64,000 nt of DNA from Candidatus Bathyarchaeota archaeon (GCA_018396995.1 JAGTQB010000006.1:1-64000); one strand, 5' to 3'. Positions 45,713 to 55,716 are shown, counted from the first letter of the stretch. Numbers and translations: made by a program. The notes: a model not told the origin generated them from the sequence alone.

Positions 45713-47143
45713 ATGGAGCGCGTTGGGGTTCTGGTGGTCTCTTATGGCTCTAGGGAGGCTGCCATGGTCGACGCCTTCATAAGGAGCAACAAGTATAAAG
45801 TCGAATTATATATCGCTGATAGACAGAGAAACCCCTTTAATCTCCGCAGGGCTGAGGAGCACGTCGTCATACCCGACCTTAACATCAATACTATATATAG
45901 GTTTGCTGAAAAACACAGGGATAAAATAGATTTTGGCATAGTTGGCCCAGAGAAGCCAATAATTGAGGGGATAAGAGACTTAATCGAAAATAACCTTGGA
46001 ATACCAATGATATGCCCAACAAAAGAATACGCTTTAGAAAGAAGCAAAGTTCTTCAAAGAATTTTATTCCAGGAGGTTGTTCCTGAAGTAAATCCAAGGT
46101 TTAAAGTGTTTTATCCAAAAGATTACAGCAGTATAGAGGATGTTAAAAGGGATCTATATAAGTGGCTCGATGAACTCAATAATGAAGTGGCTGTTAAGCC
46201 GGATGCGCCAGCTGCTGGCAAAGGGGTTGGCGTTTGGGGCGACCACTTCAACACCCGCGAAGAACTCCTAGAGCATTTTCTAGCGAACTTTAAGGTTGGG
46301 CCGGTGATAGTTGAGGAGAAGATTGAGGGTGAGGAATCGAGCTTCCAAGCCTTCTGCGACGGAAAACATATAGTTCCCCTTCCAGAAACAAGAGATTACA
46401 AGAGGGCTTTTGATGGAGACAGGGGACCGAATACTGGTGGAATGGGGACATATAAAAGTAGGGGGTATATACTGCCCTTTATGAGACCTGAAGACTGGGA
46501 GGAAGAGAAGAGAATTATTGAGAGAATCTTTGAGAAACTTAAGGGCGGAGGATCAAATCCAAACCTGCGGGGGATGCCCTTTTATGAGGCATTTATACAT
46601 ACCGGCAGGGGTCCAATGATATTAGAGAATAATAGTAGGCCCGGTGATCCAGAAATAATACCAATACTAGCTTTATTGAAGGATGATTTCGTGGATATAT
46701 GTTTTAGGATGATTGAGGGATCGTTAACCCGCATTGATATTGAAGATAAGGCGGCAGTGGTGGTTTATAAGGTTCCACCGACATACGGTGATTACATAAA
46801 GTTTTTCCCAGAAATGGTTAAGAGGGATGAGGTGGGGACTCCGGTCATCTTGGAGGAGGCGGAGAACCTCTCGAAGAAGTATGGTGACAACATTAGGATT
46901 TATCCTGGCTCCATGGAGCTGCGTGAGGATGGTAGGTGCTATGCATTGTCTTCTAGGGCAGTTGCTGTTCTCGGGATATCTGAGGATATCCAAGGCGCCC
47001 GCGAAATAGCTATGGAGGGCATAAAGGCCATTAAAGGTGGAGCTCTGTGGCATAGGAATGATATAGCTTCCAGGGATCATATTGAGCGGAGCATAAAGCA
47101 TATGGAGGACCTTAGGAGGGGGATAAGATGGCAATTTACATAA
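45713..47143 (+). CDS. purD: phosphoribosylamine-glycine ligase
   Basis: At 476 residues this is an ATP-grasp GAR synthetase, with the N-terminal GVLVVSYGSREAA loop, VAVKPDAPAAGKGV, FDGDRGPNTGGMG and MILENNSRPGDPE. It makes glycinamide ribonucleotide, the second step of purine synthesis. It is somewhat longer than the usual ~430 residues, with extra length in the C-terminal region. It overlaps the next gene by 16 bp. Confidence 0.95.
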   Translation: MERVGVLVVSYGSREAAMVDAFIRSNKYKVELYIADRQRNPFNLRRAEEHVVIPDLNINTIYRFAEKHRDKIDFGIVGPEKPIIEGIRDLIENNLGIPMICPTKEYALERSKVLQRILFQEVVPEVNPRFKVFYPKDYSSIEDVKRDLYKWLDELNNEVAVKPDAPAAGKGVGVWGDHFNTREELLEHFLANFKVGPVIVEEKIEGEESSFQAFCDGKHIVPLPETRDYKRAFDGDRGPNTGGMGTYKSRGYILPFMRPEDWEEEKRIIERIFEKLKGGGSNPNLRGMPFYEAFIHTGRGPMILENNSRPGDPEIIPILALLKDDFVDICFRMIEGSLTRIDIEDKAAVVVYKVPPTYGDYIKFFPEMVKRDEVGTPVILEEAENLSKKYGDNIRIYPGSMELREDGRCYALSSRAVAVLGISEDIQGAREIAMEGIKAIKGGALWHRNDIASRDHIERSIKHMEDLRRGIRWQFT

Positions 47144-48204
47144 CTGACTGCGAGGGACCCGTATCAAAAAATGATAATGCATTTGAGTTTACAAGCTGGC
47201 TCATACCAAATGGCGACAAGCTCTTCACTATAATAAGCAGATATGATGATGTTCTAGCAGATATTATTAAGAGACCAGGATACAAAGCTGGAGACACCCT
47301 TAAGCTAGTAATTCCATTCTTAAAGGCTTATGGGGCAACAAATAGCCTCATGAGACGCTTCTCCGCCGAGACACTGTTACTTATGCCTGGATCCGCCGAA
47401 GCATTAAGCTATATTAAGTCGATTATGCCAACCTTCATTGTGAGTACAAGCTATGAGCCCTACATAGATGCCCTCTGTAAAGCAATAGATTTCCCAAAAG
47501 AGAACGTTTACTGCACAAGAGTAAATATAGATTGGTTTGAGATGCCTGATGAGGAAAAGGAGATATTAAAGGAGATAAAGGAAGAGATAATTAACATGCC
47601 GATGATAGAGGTGCCCGCAAACGCCAGGGTGTTTGAGGATCTCCCACAGGAGACACAGAAGGTCATTAAGCGCCTCGATGAAATCTTTTGGAGCAGAATA
47701 ATAAGTATGAAGATAGGTAGGGCGCTTAAAGAAGTGAATCCTGTTGGGGGATATGAGAAGGCTAGGGCTGTTGAGGAAATAGTCTCAAGATTATATGGAA
47801 AACTCCATTCAGTTATCTATATTGGGGATAGCATAACCGATGTAGAGTCATTTAGGCTTGTTAGAGGCGGGGGAGGCCTAACGATATCATTTAATGGGAA
47901 CCAGTATGCTGTTAGGGAGGCTGAAATAGCAGTTCTGTCGCATGACGCAATTATTTTAGCGGTTTTAGCTGAGCAATTTAAGAGGTATGGTAAGGAGCAT
48001 GTTCTCAGCCTAGCTGATGATTGGGATATATCTTCTCTAGAGGGTTATTCTAGTCCCTCCCTACTAGAGCGCCTCAAAAGGCTTTATCCAGATAGAGCCC
48101 CATGGGTTGAGAGAATAACGCCAGAGAATATGGATCGCCTAATACATGAGAGCACAGCCTTCAGAAAAACTGTTAGAGGAGAAGCTATAGGATCACTAGG
48201 CTAA
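47128..48204 (+). CDS. HAD-superfamily hydrolase, EhaR-like
   Basis: The 358-residue protein begins YITDCEGPVSKNDNAFEF, with the HAD nucleophile-type D near residue 7, and later shows IYIGDSITDVESFR, the acidic HAD motif IV. The length and sequence resemble the COG4030 group, which includes the EhaR subunit of methanogen hydrogenase operons; this link is tentative. The gene overlaps purD by 16 bp. A role in purine or cofactor phosphate removal is possible. Confidence 0.7.
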   Translation: MAIYITDCEGPVSKNDNAFEFTSWLIPNGDKLFTIISRYDDVLADIIKRPGYKAGDTLKLVIPFLKAYGATNSLMRRFSAETLLLMPGSAEALSYIKSIMPTFIVSTSYEPYIDALCKAIDFPKENVYCTRVNIDWFEMPDEEKEILKEIKEEIINMPMIEVPANARVFEDLPQETQKVIKRLDEIFWSRIISMKIGRALKEVNPVGGYEKARAVEEIVSRLYGKLHSVIYIGDSITDVESFRLVRGGGGLTISFNGNQYAVREAEIAVLSHDAIILAVLAEQFKRYGKEHVLSLADDWDISSLEGYSSPSLLERLKRLYPDRAPWVERITPENMDRLIHESTAFRKTVRGEAIGSLG

Positions 48205-48289
48205 ATCTACACTTAGAGATAATCAAAATTTTTAGACAATAATGCTAAATAGTCTTATGCTTCCATAAAAAGGCTTTTAGGTGGTATAT

Positions 48290-48346
48290 TTGTCAAAGTG
48301 CTGCGCCTCGAAGCGAAAGAAGAGTGAGGAGGAGAAAAAGAAGTAA
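48290..48346 (+). CDS. candidate 18-residue micro-ORF ([18 protein letters not shown])
   Basis: A TTG start lies four bases after a GGTGGT site at 48280-48285, and the frame encodes a Cys-Cys plus charged Lys/Glu sequence of 18 residues. It precedes the ftr gene by about 50 bp. It may be a real microprotein, a leader peptide, or chance. Confidence 0.3.
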   Translation: MSKCCASKRKKSEEEKKK

Positions 48347-48396
48347 TCCCTCAATTTTTATGTGTTTTCTCCATCTTTTATTTTTTGGGGATTAGT

Positions 48397-49302
48397 TTGA
48401 GCGTATTCATTGAGGACACTTTTGCCGAAGCTTTTGAGGGTCTCTACTTTAGGATACTTGTCACCGCGGACGATATGTGGACTCTCAGGAAGGCTGCTGA
48501 AGATTCAACAGCTACACCTTCAACCGTCATAGGTAGAATAGAGGGTGGAATAGAGCGTTGGGTTGCCAAGAGCGAGACCCCTGATAGGAGACCGGGCGTA
48601 ATACTACAGTTTTGGAGTGGAATAGATGAGAGAAAGCCCTTAAACGATGTTGTAAGGAGATTCTATAGAGAGTTTTCTTATAGGGTTAGGCAAGACATTC
48701 TTGTTAAACCCTTCACAGCGGTCTTTGATGCATGCCCAAATCCGGTAGGTAAGGTTGATGCTATGGAGTTCATAGGACACTGCGGCGATGGCTATGAGTG
48801 GACTGAGAAACTCTATGGCCGGGAAATGATAATCATCCCAATAATGGTTCCCGACTTCAAGATAGAGCGTTATCTAGGATATGGGCGGGGGGTCATGGGT
48901 GGAAACTTTTGGTACATGTGTCGGACGAAGGAGGCTGTGCTCAAGGCTGGCAAAAGAGCTTTAAAGGCTATAAGCCAAGTTAATGGAGTAATCACGCCGT
49001 TTGATATATGCTCAGCTGGCTCCAAGCCTGAAACAAAGTTCCCATATATAGGTCCAACAACAAACCACCCATATTGCCCATCGCTGAAGGGCAGGCTTGG
49101 CTCAGAGTCAAGGGTTCCTGATGGTGTGCGATATATCCCTGAAATAGTGATAAATGGTCTTACCTTAAACTCCGTCAAAGAGGCTATGAGAGCTGGGGTG
49201 AAAGCAGCTTCATCTGTTGAGGGCGTTGTAAGAATCTCTGCTGGAAACTATGGTGGGAGATTAGGCAAGTATAGAATTTATTTAAGGGAGCTGATGCCAT
49301 GA
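48397..49302 (+). CDS. ftr: formylmethanofuran:tetrahydromethanopterin formyltransferase
   Basis: This ~301-residue enzyme shows [21 protein letters not shown] at its N-terminus, [15 protein letters not shown] and the C-terminal [12 protein letters not shown]. It moves the formyl group from methanofuran to H4MPT, part of the archaeal methyl branch of the Wood-Ljungdahl pathway. I choose TTG 48397 over TTG 48385, because GGGG is placed better. Its stop overlaps the start of a PfkB kinase as ATGA. No other WLP genes are in this window. Confidence 0.95.
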   Translation: MSVFIEDTFAEAFEGLYFRILVTADDMWTLRKAAEDSTATPSTVIGRIEGGIERWVAKSETPDRRPGVILQFWSGIDERKPLNDVVRRFYREFSYRVRQDILVKPFTAVFDACPNPVGKVDAMEFIGHCGDGYEWTEKLYGREMIIIPIMVPDFKIERYLGYGRGVMGGNFWYMCRTKEAVLKAGKRALKAISQVNGVITPFDICSAGSKPETKFPYIGPTTNHPYCPSLKGRLGSESRVPDGVRYIPEIVINGLTLNSVKEAMRAGVKAASSVEGVVRISAGNYGGRLGKYRIYLRELMP

Positions 49303-50213
49303 CTCTAGATGTTGTCTGCTTCGGCGCCCTGAACATGGATAAACTCTACAAGGTTGATAGGCTTGCCGGAGCTGATGAGGAAAGTGTAATCCTTGAATTT
49401 AAGGAGTCGCCAGGCGGCTCAGCCGCTAACACCGCTGTAGGTTTGGCGAGGCTTGGCGTTAAGGTTGGCTATATTGGCAAGGTTGCTGAGGATAGGGAGG
49501 GAAAGCTTCTACTTCAATCCTTTATAGACGAGGGCGTAGATATCGGTGGGATAGTTATCTCAAAAGTTGGTAGGAGCGGAACAGTCATAGGCTTTGTGGA
49601 TCAGGAAGGCAATAGAGCGCTTTACCTAGACCCTGGGGTAAACAATGCGCTGGAGATCGATGAGATCAATGTGAATTACGTTAGGGGCGCTAAAATGTTG
49701 CATTTAACCTCATTCGCAGGCATATCTCCCTTTGAGGCGCAGAAAAAGCTCCTTGAAGCCCTCTCAGAAGATGTTAAGGTGACAGTTGATCCAGGAAGAA
49801 TATATGCTAGGAGGGGGTTAGATGCGCTTAAACCAATAATCAAGAGGTGTTATGCATTTATGCCGAGTGAAGAGGAGCTGCGCCTCTTAACTGGCGAGGA
49901 CAATTACGAAAGAGGGGCTGAAATTATATTGAGGGAGGGCGTAAAAATTGTTGCCGTTAAACTTGGGGAGAAGGGCTGCTACGTCACGAATGGCAATGAA
50001 AGCCACCTAGTTGAGCCATTTAAGGTTGAGGTTGTTGACACAACTGGGGCTGGGGATGCCTTCTGCGCTGGCTTCATATATGGGCTCCTTAGAGGAAAGA
50101 GCTTAAGGGATTGTGGAATTCTAGGAAATTTTGTGGCCTCGAGATGCTTAACTAGAATGGGGGCTAGGGAAGGACTCCCAAGGCTAACTGACCTACCAAT
50201 TAACCTTCGTTAA
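49299..50213 (+). CDS. PfkB-family carbohydrate kinase
   Basis: The 304-residue kinase has the N-terminal [15 protein letters not shown] and the C-terminal signature [13 protein letters not shown] with catalytic Asp. The family includes ribokinases, nucleoside kinases and others. The substrate is unknown. Its ATG overlaps the ftr stop (ATGA), so translation is coupled, but a functional link to C1 metabolism is not obvious. Confidence 0.92.
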   Translation: MTLDVVCFGALNMDKLYKVDRLAGADEESVILEFKESPGGSAANTAVGLARLGVKVGYIGKVAEDREGKLLLQSFIDEGVDIGGIVISKVGRSGTVIGFVDQEGNRALYLDPGVNNALEIDEINVNYVRGAKMLHLTSFAGISPFEAQKKLLEALSEDVKVTVDPGRIYARRGLDALKPIIKRCYAFMPSEEELRLLTGEDNYERGAEIILREGVKIVAVKLGEKGCYVTNGNESHLVEPFKVEVVDTTGAGDAFCAGFIYGLLRGKSLRDCGILGNFVASRCLTRMGAREGLPRLTDLPINLR

Positions 50214-50290
50214 GTCAAAAATTCAATACTCCCTCAAGCAACTTTTAAATCTACGTTTAAAGGAAATAAAATATTGTGTGAGTGTATCTA

Positions 50291-50911
50291 ATGAGTGCTA
50301 TGAACTTCAAGAGCAAGCTATTTTCGCTTCTGGCTAAGGAGTTTGAGTCCTTCATCCCACAATTTAAACCATACACCACAGATTATCAAATGGTTGCCTA
50401 CGCTTTAAAGGACTTAGAAAACTGGCTAAAGGTTAAGATGGGAATTGATGACAATAAGTTGATTTACAGAAGAATTGAGGAAATCTATGAAAAGAGCCCA
50501 AGGGAATTTAAGGCTTCTCTAAACTTCTGGGCTGATATGTGGTTTAGGAAGTGGCGGGAGCGCGTTAGAATCCTTTCAACGAAGCTTGAGGAGCCGAAAG
50601 AGCACATTGAAAGGATTAAAAGGGCTAGGAAAATATTGCAGGAAGTAGATTGGAGAGAAGAGCTTAGAAGAATTGTCATCAAGAAGCTCATGGAGTGCGG
50701 TGAGATATGTATGACTGAATTTATAGCCGATAACTTAATATTAGAGGAGATTGCAAGGCGCCTACAAAAAACCAGGGAGGGCATCATGGCATTAGACCCG
50801 TTAAGCATATATAATGCAGTTAATGCAAGAATCACGAGATTGTCAAGGGAGAAGGGACCACTGGTATATTTAAATATAAAGCCAGGTCTATTCCAGCACT
50901 ACAATTATTAG
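50291..50911 (+). CDS. hypothetical helical protein upstream of a KaiC-like ATPase
   Basis: This ~206-residue protein is largely alpha-helical and charged, with features like FWADMWFRKWRERVRILS and DLENWLKVKMG. I recognise no family. ATG 50291 is preferred; GTG 50282 and ATG 50300 are also in frame. The KaiC-like gene starts 38 bp after its stop on the same strand, so it may encode a partner. Confidence 0.6.
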   Translation: MSAMNFKSKLFSLLAKEFESFIPQFKPYTTDYQMVAYALKDLENWLKVKMGIDDNKLIYRRIEEIYEKSPREFKASLNFWADMWFRKWRERVRILSTKLEEPKEHIERIKRARKILQEVDWREELRRIVIKKLMECGEICMTEFIADNLILEEIARRLQKTREGIMALDPLSIYNAVNARITRLSREKGPLVYLNIKPGLFQHYNY

Positions 50912-50948
50912 TTTTAAGAACCCTAAAAATATTGGGGAATAAAAGCAC

Positions 50949-51740
50949 ATGTATATTGAGCGATTGTCAACTGGTGTTCCAGAGTTAGATGCTATGCTTG
51001 AGGGTGGAATACCGAAGGGCTTCATGGTGGCGGTCACTGGTGAGCCTGGAACCGGGAAGACAATACTCTGCCTACACTTCATCGCTCAGGGCGTTATTGA
51101 GAGAGATAAATGCATTTATGTCACAACAGAGGAGAGTAGGGAATCAATTATTACGCAGGCAGCCCAGTTTGGTTTCGACTTCTCAAGCGGCATCTCTGAG
51201 AAGAAAATGATTATAATTGACGCCTTAATGGGGCGCCAAGACGAATGGTCACTCCAGAGCTTAGATGTTGAGGAGCTTATGAATAAAATTATTGAAGCTA
51301 AAAAGACTCTAGGTCATGGAAGAGCACGCCTAGTAATAGACTCTTTATCGGCATTCTGGCTTGATAAGCCGGCAATGGCGAGGAGATACTCATACTTCGT
51401 GAAGAAGGTTCTTGCAAAGTGGGACTTCACGATAATGGCAACATCACAATACGCTATAACAACTTCAGAGGCATTCGGCTGGGGCATTGAGCACATAGCT
51501 GATGGGATAATAAGGTTTCGGAGATTTGTTAGGAATGGCTTTCTGAGGCGCTATATCTTAATTGAGAAAATGCGGCAAACAAACCACAGCCTACAGCTAC
51601 ATGAGATAATAATTCTACCCGGCAAGGGACTGACAATAGTAGGCCCGGTGGAAATGAGGAAGGAGGATATAGCGCTACCTAAACACATAATGGAAAGAAT
51701 TCAGAGGAGTATGGAGAGAAAGGAGACCGAGATACCATAG
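50949..51740 (+). CDS. KaiC/RadA-like RecA-superfamily ATPase
   Basis: The 263-residue single-domain ATPase shows STGVPELDAMLEGGIPKG, Walker A GEPGTGKTI near residue 30, an ESRESIITQ region and Walker B RLVIDSLSAFW. These single KaiC domains are frequent in archaea and act as regulators, kinases or sensors. It lies between the unknown helical protein and the hydrolase on the same strand. Confidence 0.92.
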   Translation: MYIERLSTGVPELDAMLEGGIPKGFMVAVTGEPGTGKTILCLHFIAQGVIERDKCIYVTTEESRESIITQAAQFGFDFSSGISEKKMIIIDALMGRQDEWSLQSLDVEELMNKIIEAKKTLGHGRARLVIDSLSAFWLDKPAMARRYSYFVKKVLAKWDFTIMATSQYAITTSEAFGWGIEHIADGIIRFRRFVRNGFLRRYILIEKMRQTNHSLQLHEIIILPGKGLTIVGPVEMRKEDIALPKHIMERIQRSMERKETEIP

Positions 51741-51821
51741 ATGGAGAATAGGAGAAGCCCCAGATAAAGCTTTTAAAGAACCCCTAAATACTTAGGTTTA
51801 GAGCCCCTAAATCCCCCGGGG

Positions 51822-52568
51822 TTGACTTCATTGGAGCATTACCCTGTTGAATTTTACGTCGGCTCTCAAAGGATCCGCGGGAACCTACATCTACCATATA
51901 CCGGAGCGCCATGCATAGTCATATTGCATGGTCTAGAGGGAAATAAGGATTCTAATAAATGGCTTTTTGTTACCTCAAGGCTCGTAAGTAGGGGCTATGC
52001 ATGCCTGAGATTCAATTTTAGGGGGTGTGGGGAGGGGTCAGAGAAGAGCGATGGTTCATTTGATGATACATCCTTAACTAGTAGGATTGAAGATTATAGG
52101 GCTGCACTCAAATTCCTACGAGAATCTAGAAAAATTGATGCCGAGAAAATCGGCGTCATAGGCTCTAGTTTCGGTGGAATGACCGCAATAGCGGCTCAAG
52201 AGAGGGTGAGGGCACTCGTCACCCTCTCAACACCGTATATGATCAAGAACTTAGGTGAGATAAAGATCACTTATGGCGAGCATACATATTATATTCTTCC
52301 CTCGGGAAGAAGGTTAAAAGAGACTTTTTATGAGGATCTGAAGAAATATAATTTGCTTGAAGCTGTGAGGAATGCCCCTCCGATTTTAATTATACATGGC
52401 AGTGCAGACGATCTTGCCCCAGTGGATCATGCATTGAGACTCTTTGAATTGGCTCCTGAGCCGAAGGGGATCGAAATAATAGAAGGGGCAGATCATTTCC
52501 TAACAAAACCAGAGCACCTTGAGAGAGCAGTAAACCTAGCCATAGAATGGTTTAAAAAGCATCTTTAA
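51822..52568 (+). CDS. alpha/beta hydrolase
   Basis: This 248-residue protein has the nucleophile elbow GSSFGGMTA (G-x-S-x-G), a HGLEGNKDS oxyanion-side region, an acid in HGSADDLAPVDHA and His in GADHFL. It is a general esterase or peptidase-like enzyme. The TTG start follows GGGG. Two CCCCTAAAT direct repeats in the upstream 80 bp might be part of its promoter. Confidence 0.9.
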   Translation: MTSLEHYPVEFYVGSQRIRGNLHLPYTGAPCIVILHGLEGNKDSNKWLFVTSRLVSRGYACLRFNFRGCGEGSEKSDGSFDDTSLTSRIEDYRAALKFLRESRKIDAEKIGVIGSSFGGMTAIAAQERVRALVTLSTPYMIKNLGEIKITYGEHTYYILPSGRRLKETFYEDLKKYNLLEAVRNAPPILIIHGSADDLAPVDHALRLFELAPEPKGIEIIEGADHFLTKPEHLERAVNLAIEWFKKHL

Positions 52569-52636
52569 CCATCATTGCCGCTAAAATACACAGATATTAG
52601 AAAAATTTTCTTAAAAAGAATAGGATTCTTAGATAG

Positions 52637-53524
52637 GTGGCTGGTAGCGAATTCATGAATAAAGTTGATTCCATAAGCATTATGTGCAAACACTACTCAC
52701 GTAGTGATGTCCAGAAAGAGATAATTGATTTCTGTAGGGGTAGGTGGATTGCAATACATTACTTAGGCCCCTCCGGAAACCTCGTTTTAAGGAGATATAT
52801 TTCAGGAAAACCAATTAAGGTGGAAAGTACAGAAGACTTAAAAAAATTGTGTAGGCGCATGAGATCAATTTATGCTACAGCAAACGTTTACAGGAGAATT
52901 GAGGGTTTATTTGACCTTAATGATCAGAGAAACGTAATTTATTGTACCCCCACATGGGACATTGACGGAAACTTATCGTCGTGGACCACCACTATCCGTG
53001 TCGCAAGGAAAATTGTTGAATTCTTATTTGATTGGGGAGTCAAGGAATCACTCTATGTTAAGTGGTCTGGAAATGGATGCCACATACACTTACATGAGAG
53101 AGGCATCTCAGAGGGTCTCCTAGAAAAATACAGTCCACTAGATATAGGATACGCTATAGTTGAATATGTGAATACAAAAGTATCCCATGACCTCATTGAA
53201 TTATCTATTGCAGGCGAGATAAAGGTGGAGAATAAAATGGATCCGGCAAGAATCTTCACATGTCCACTAAGCCTACATAGGGAGCTTGATGTAGTATGTA
53301 TATGCATGAAACCAGAAGATTTAGAGAATTTTTCCCCTAGCTGGATTAACACCGAAGATTTTAGGCATGATCCAAGCTGGCGTGAATTTAAGGAGGGGGA
53401 GGTTGATAAGCTTGCAGAAGCAGCCTATAAAGCGGTAGGTGGATACCCACTTAAACCTAAGAGAGGAAGGCGGAAGGCAAAGCCGCTGGATAGGCAAATA
53501 ATGGAGTGGTTACAGAGGGATTGA
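52637..53524 (+). CDS. stand-alone archaeo-eukaryotic primase (AEP)-like protein
   Basis: The 295-residue protein has the AEP motifs: DxD in TPTWDIDG (D108, D110), SGNGCHIHL (S144-H149, the SGxGxH signature), and RIFTCPLSLHRELD (compare PriS RLPGSLHGKTG) near residue 215. The catalytic core is therefore complete. It has no zinc-binding knuckle typical of PriS and ends in a basic tail. It might prime, repair or fill gaps in DNA. Neighbouring genes give no role. It is not the housekeeping PriS by look. Confidence 0.82.
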   Translation: MAGSEFMNKVDSISIMCKHYSRSDVQKEIIDFCRGRWIAIHYLGPSGNLVLRRYISGKPIKVESTEDLKKLCRRMRSIYATANVYRRIEGLFDLNDQRNVIYCTPTWDIDGNLSSWTTTIRVARKIVEFLFDWGVKESLYVKWSGNGCHIHLHERGISEGLLEKYSPLDIGYAIVEYVNTKVSHDLIELSIAGEIKVENKMDPARIFTCPLSLHRELDVVCICMKPEDLENFSPSWINTEDFRHDPSWREFKEGEVDKLAEAAYKAVGGYPLKPKRGRRKAKPLDRQIMEWLQRD

Positions 53525-53715
53525 ATCAGCTTTACTTTTTTAAGCATTTCAGAAGACCAAAGTTATTTATGTTTATGAGGAAGAGTGACAGTATGCTCAG
53601 ATCAGGGAGGTGCATCATAAGCTCATAATAATTTATCCCCAATAGTAATGGGATCAGGTTAAGTTTTAACCTAATAAAGCATATTCTAGGAGAAGGTCCA
53701 AAAAGGTGACAGCTG

Positions 53716-54339
53716 TTGGGAGAATACCTTATGAGAATTATTAGGGATAGAAGAAGTATAAGGAAATATTTGTCAAAGAATGTTCCTCAAGAGATAATCG
53801 CTAGAATAATTGATGCTGCTAGATGGGCCCCTTCAGCGCATAATGCCCAGCCATGGCGCTTCCTAATAATATTTGATCCAGAGGTTAAGAGAAGGTTAGC
53901 TGAGGCAATGGCATCTGATTGGCTGAAGGATCTTGAGAGGGATAGTGTCCCCCAGGAGGAGGCTAAGAGGTTAACTGAGGAGTCTATTAAGCGTTTTTCA
54001 GAGGCACCAGTCTTAATAGTTGCTGCGATAACGATGAGGGAGATGTATAGGTATCCTGATAGGCGGAGGCAAAGGTTTGAGCATCTAATGGCAACACAGA
54101 GTTTGGCGGCTGCGATACAGAATCTCCTCCTAGCAGCTCATGCTGAGGGATTGGGTGCATGTTGGTTCTGTGCGCCACTTTTCTGTCAGGAGACTGTTAG
54201 GAGGGTTTTGGGGATGCCCCGTGATGTTGAGCCGCAAGCTCTGATAACCATTGGCTACCCAGCTGAGAGACCTGAACCTCCGCCTAGAAAGCCACTTAAG
54301 GAAATAACCTTCAAAAATTATTGGGGTGTCAGCTTGTGA
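53716..54339 (+). CDS. nitroreductase-family FMN oxidoreductase, candidate dehydro-F420 reductase
   Basis: This 207-residue protein has the flavin-binding RDRRSIRKY near the N-terminus, WAPSAHNAQPWRF and LGACWFCAPL. It resembles the C-terminal nitroreductase domain of bacterial FbiB. The last four bases overlap the GTG start of cofD (GTGA), which strongly suggests a role in F420 synthesis, such as reducing dehydro-F420-0. That function is known for bacterial counterparts and is inferred here. Its TTG start follows GGTGA. Confidence 0.85.
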   Translation: MGEYLMRIIRDRRSIRKYLSKNVPQEIIARIIDAARWAPSAHNAQPWRFLIIFDPEVKRRLAEAMASDWLKDLERDSVPQEEAKRLTEESIKRFSEAPVLIVAAITMREMYRYPDRRRQRFEHLMATQSLAAAIQNLLLAAHAEGLGACWFCAPLFCQETVRRVLGMPRDVEPQALITIGYPAERPEPPPRKPLKEITFKNYWGVSL

Positions 54340-55265
54340 TAACGGCCTTGGCTGGCGGTGTGGGAGCCGCAAAGTTTCTCTCGGGTCTCGTCAAGGTGAT
54401 TCCAGAGGAGGAACTTACGGTAATAGTTAATACTGGAGATGATATAGAGCTCTATGGACTACATATTTCTCCAGACATAGATATAATCACTTACACTTTA
54501 GCTGGTATAGTTGATGAAGAGAGGGGCTGGGGTATAAAGAATGACACATTCAATTGTCTTGAGATGCTACGAAGATACGGCTATGAGACGTGGTTTAATC
54601 TGGGTGATAGGGACCTTGCAACACACATTCATAGGACAATTTTGCTGAAGAGGGGGCTAAAGCTCTCCCAGGTGACAAAGGAGATATGTAGAAGCCTAGG
54701 TGTAAAAGCCAATATAATTCCGATGACCAACAATAAGTTTGAGACGTGGATTGAAACTGATGCTGGATTAATGCATTTCCAAGAATACTTAGTTAAGAGG
54801 GGAGCTAAGGATAGGGTTTTAGGAATAAAATATTTGGGCGCCGAGGAGGCTAAGCCAGCCGAGGGGGTTATCGAAGCAATACTTAACAGTAAACTAGTGA
54901 TTATTTGTCCAAGCAACCCAATTGTAAGCATAGGTACCATACTATCAATTAGAGGTGTGAGAGAAGCCTTGAGGAGCAGTAAGGCTCCTAAAGTAGCTAT
55001 AAGCCCTATAGTTGCGGGAGCTCCAATAAAGGGTCCCGCGGATAAGCTGATGAGTGGACTTGGGCTAGAGGTATCAGCATATTCGGTGGCATACTTATAC
55101 AGGGATTTTCTAACAGCCTTCGTCTTAGACTACTTGGATAAGGAGGAAAAAGATAGAATAGAGAGCCTTGGGATAAAAGTTATCCTAGCTAACACTATAA
55201 TGAGGACTACAGAGGACAAAAAGAGACTCGCTGAACTAATCCTTAAAGAAACCCTTAAAGAATGA
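54336..55265 (+). CDS. cofD: 2-phospho-L-lactate transferase (CofD), coenzyme F420 biosynthesis
   Basis: I start this at GTG 54336, giving MITALAGGVGAAKFL, the family N-terminus; an upstream TTG at 54321 is in frame but inside the nitroreductase gene. The 309-residue protein shows NTGDDIELYGLHISPDID and LGDRDLATHIHRT. It joins the phospho-lactyl (or enolpyruvyl) GMP-activated donor to Fo. Four-base overlap with the nitroreductase suggests coupled translation of two F420 enzymes. Confidence 0.95.
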   Translation: MITALAGGVGAAKFLSGLVKVIPEEELTVIVNTGDDIELYGLHISPDIDIITYTLAGIVDEERGWGIKNDTFNCLEMLRRYGYETWFNLGDRDLATHIHRTILLKRGLKLSQVTKEICRSLGVKANIIPMTNNKFETWIETDAGLMHFQEYLVKRGAKDRVLGIKYLGAEEAKPAEGVIEAILNSKLVIICPSNPIVSIGTILSIRGVREALRSSKAPKVAISPIVAGAPIKGPADKLMSGLGLEVSAYSVAYLYRDFLTAFVLDYLDKEEKDRIESLGIKVILANTIMRTTEDKKRLAELILKETLKE

Positions 55266-55389
55266 TTCTATGACGCCTTTCTTAATAACTTAATAATAAA
55301 TAATATTTAAGAAAAGTTTATTAACCAACTATTATAATCAAAAATTAAAGGATGCATGATACTGCCGAAAGATTCTTCCTATCCGGGTT

Positions 55390-55686
55390 GTGTCAACATT
55401 GTCTGAGGTAAGAAAGTGTTCTCCTAAATGTAACAAGTTTAAATGTGGAAAAAATTTCTTGGTGTTTCGCGGAAAGAACCCTTGGTGCCGATTCACTGAG
55501 GAGCCCTGCAACCCCATAAACTGTAATTACGCTATGTGTATAAACAGACGCTTACTTTCACATGGTATCTGCGGAGAAACTGTGAAGAGAAGAACTGTTG
55601 AGAGGGGTCCTGAAGAAGAAGAGATCCCGGTAGTAAGAGTTAGGGGGAAGGTTCTTAGGAAGATTGGTGAAAAAGAGGTATTCTAG
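55390..55686 (+). CDS. small Cys-rich protein
   Basis: This 98-residue protein has eight Cys in the first 61 residues (C10, C14, C19, C33, C40, C45, C50, C61) spaced like a zinc- or Fe-S-binding domain. A charged tail follows. I do not recognise it. The GTG start has no clear ribosome-binding site. Confidence 0.5.
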   Translation: MSTLSEVRKCSPKCNKFKCGKNFLVFRGKNPWCRFTEEPCNPINCNYAMCINRRLLSHGICGETVKRRTVERGPEEEEIPVVRVRGKVLRKIGEKEVF

Positions 55687-55716
55687 GTCCACCAGCATCT
55701 GAGGGCATATTTCAAA

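Noticed and set aside
53574-53627. 17-codon frame in the gap before the nitroreductase gene
   Set aside because: Short, no ribosome-binding site and nothing recognisable.
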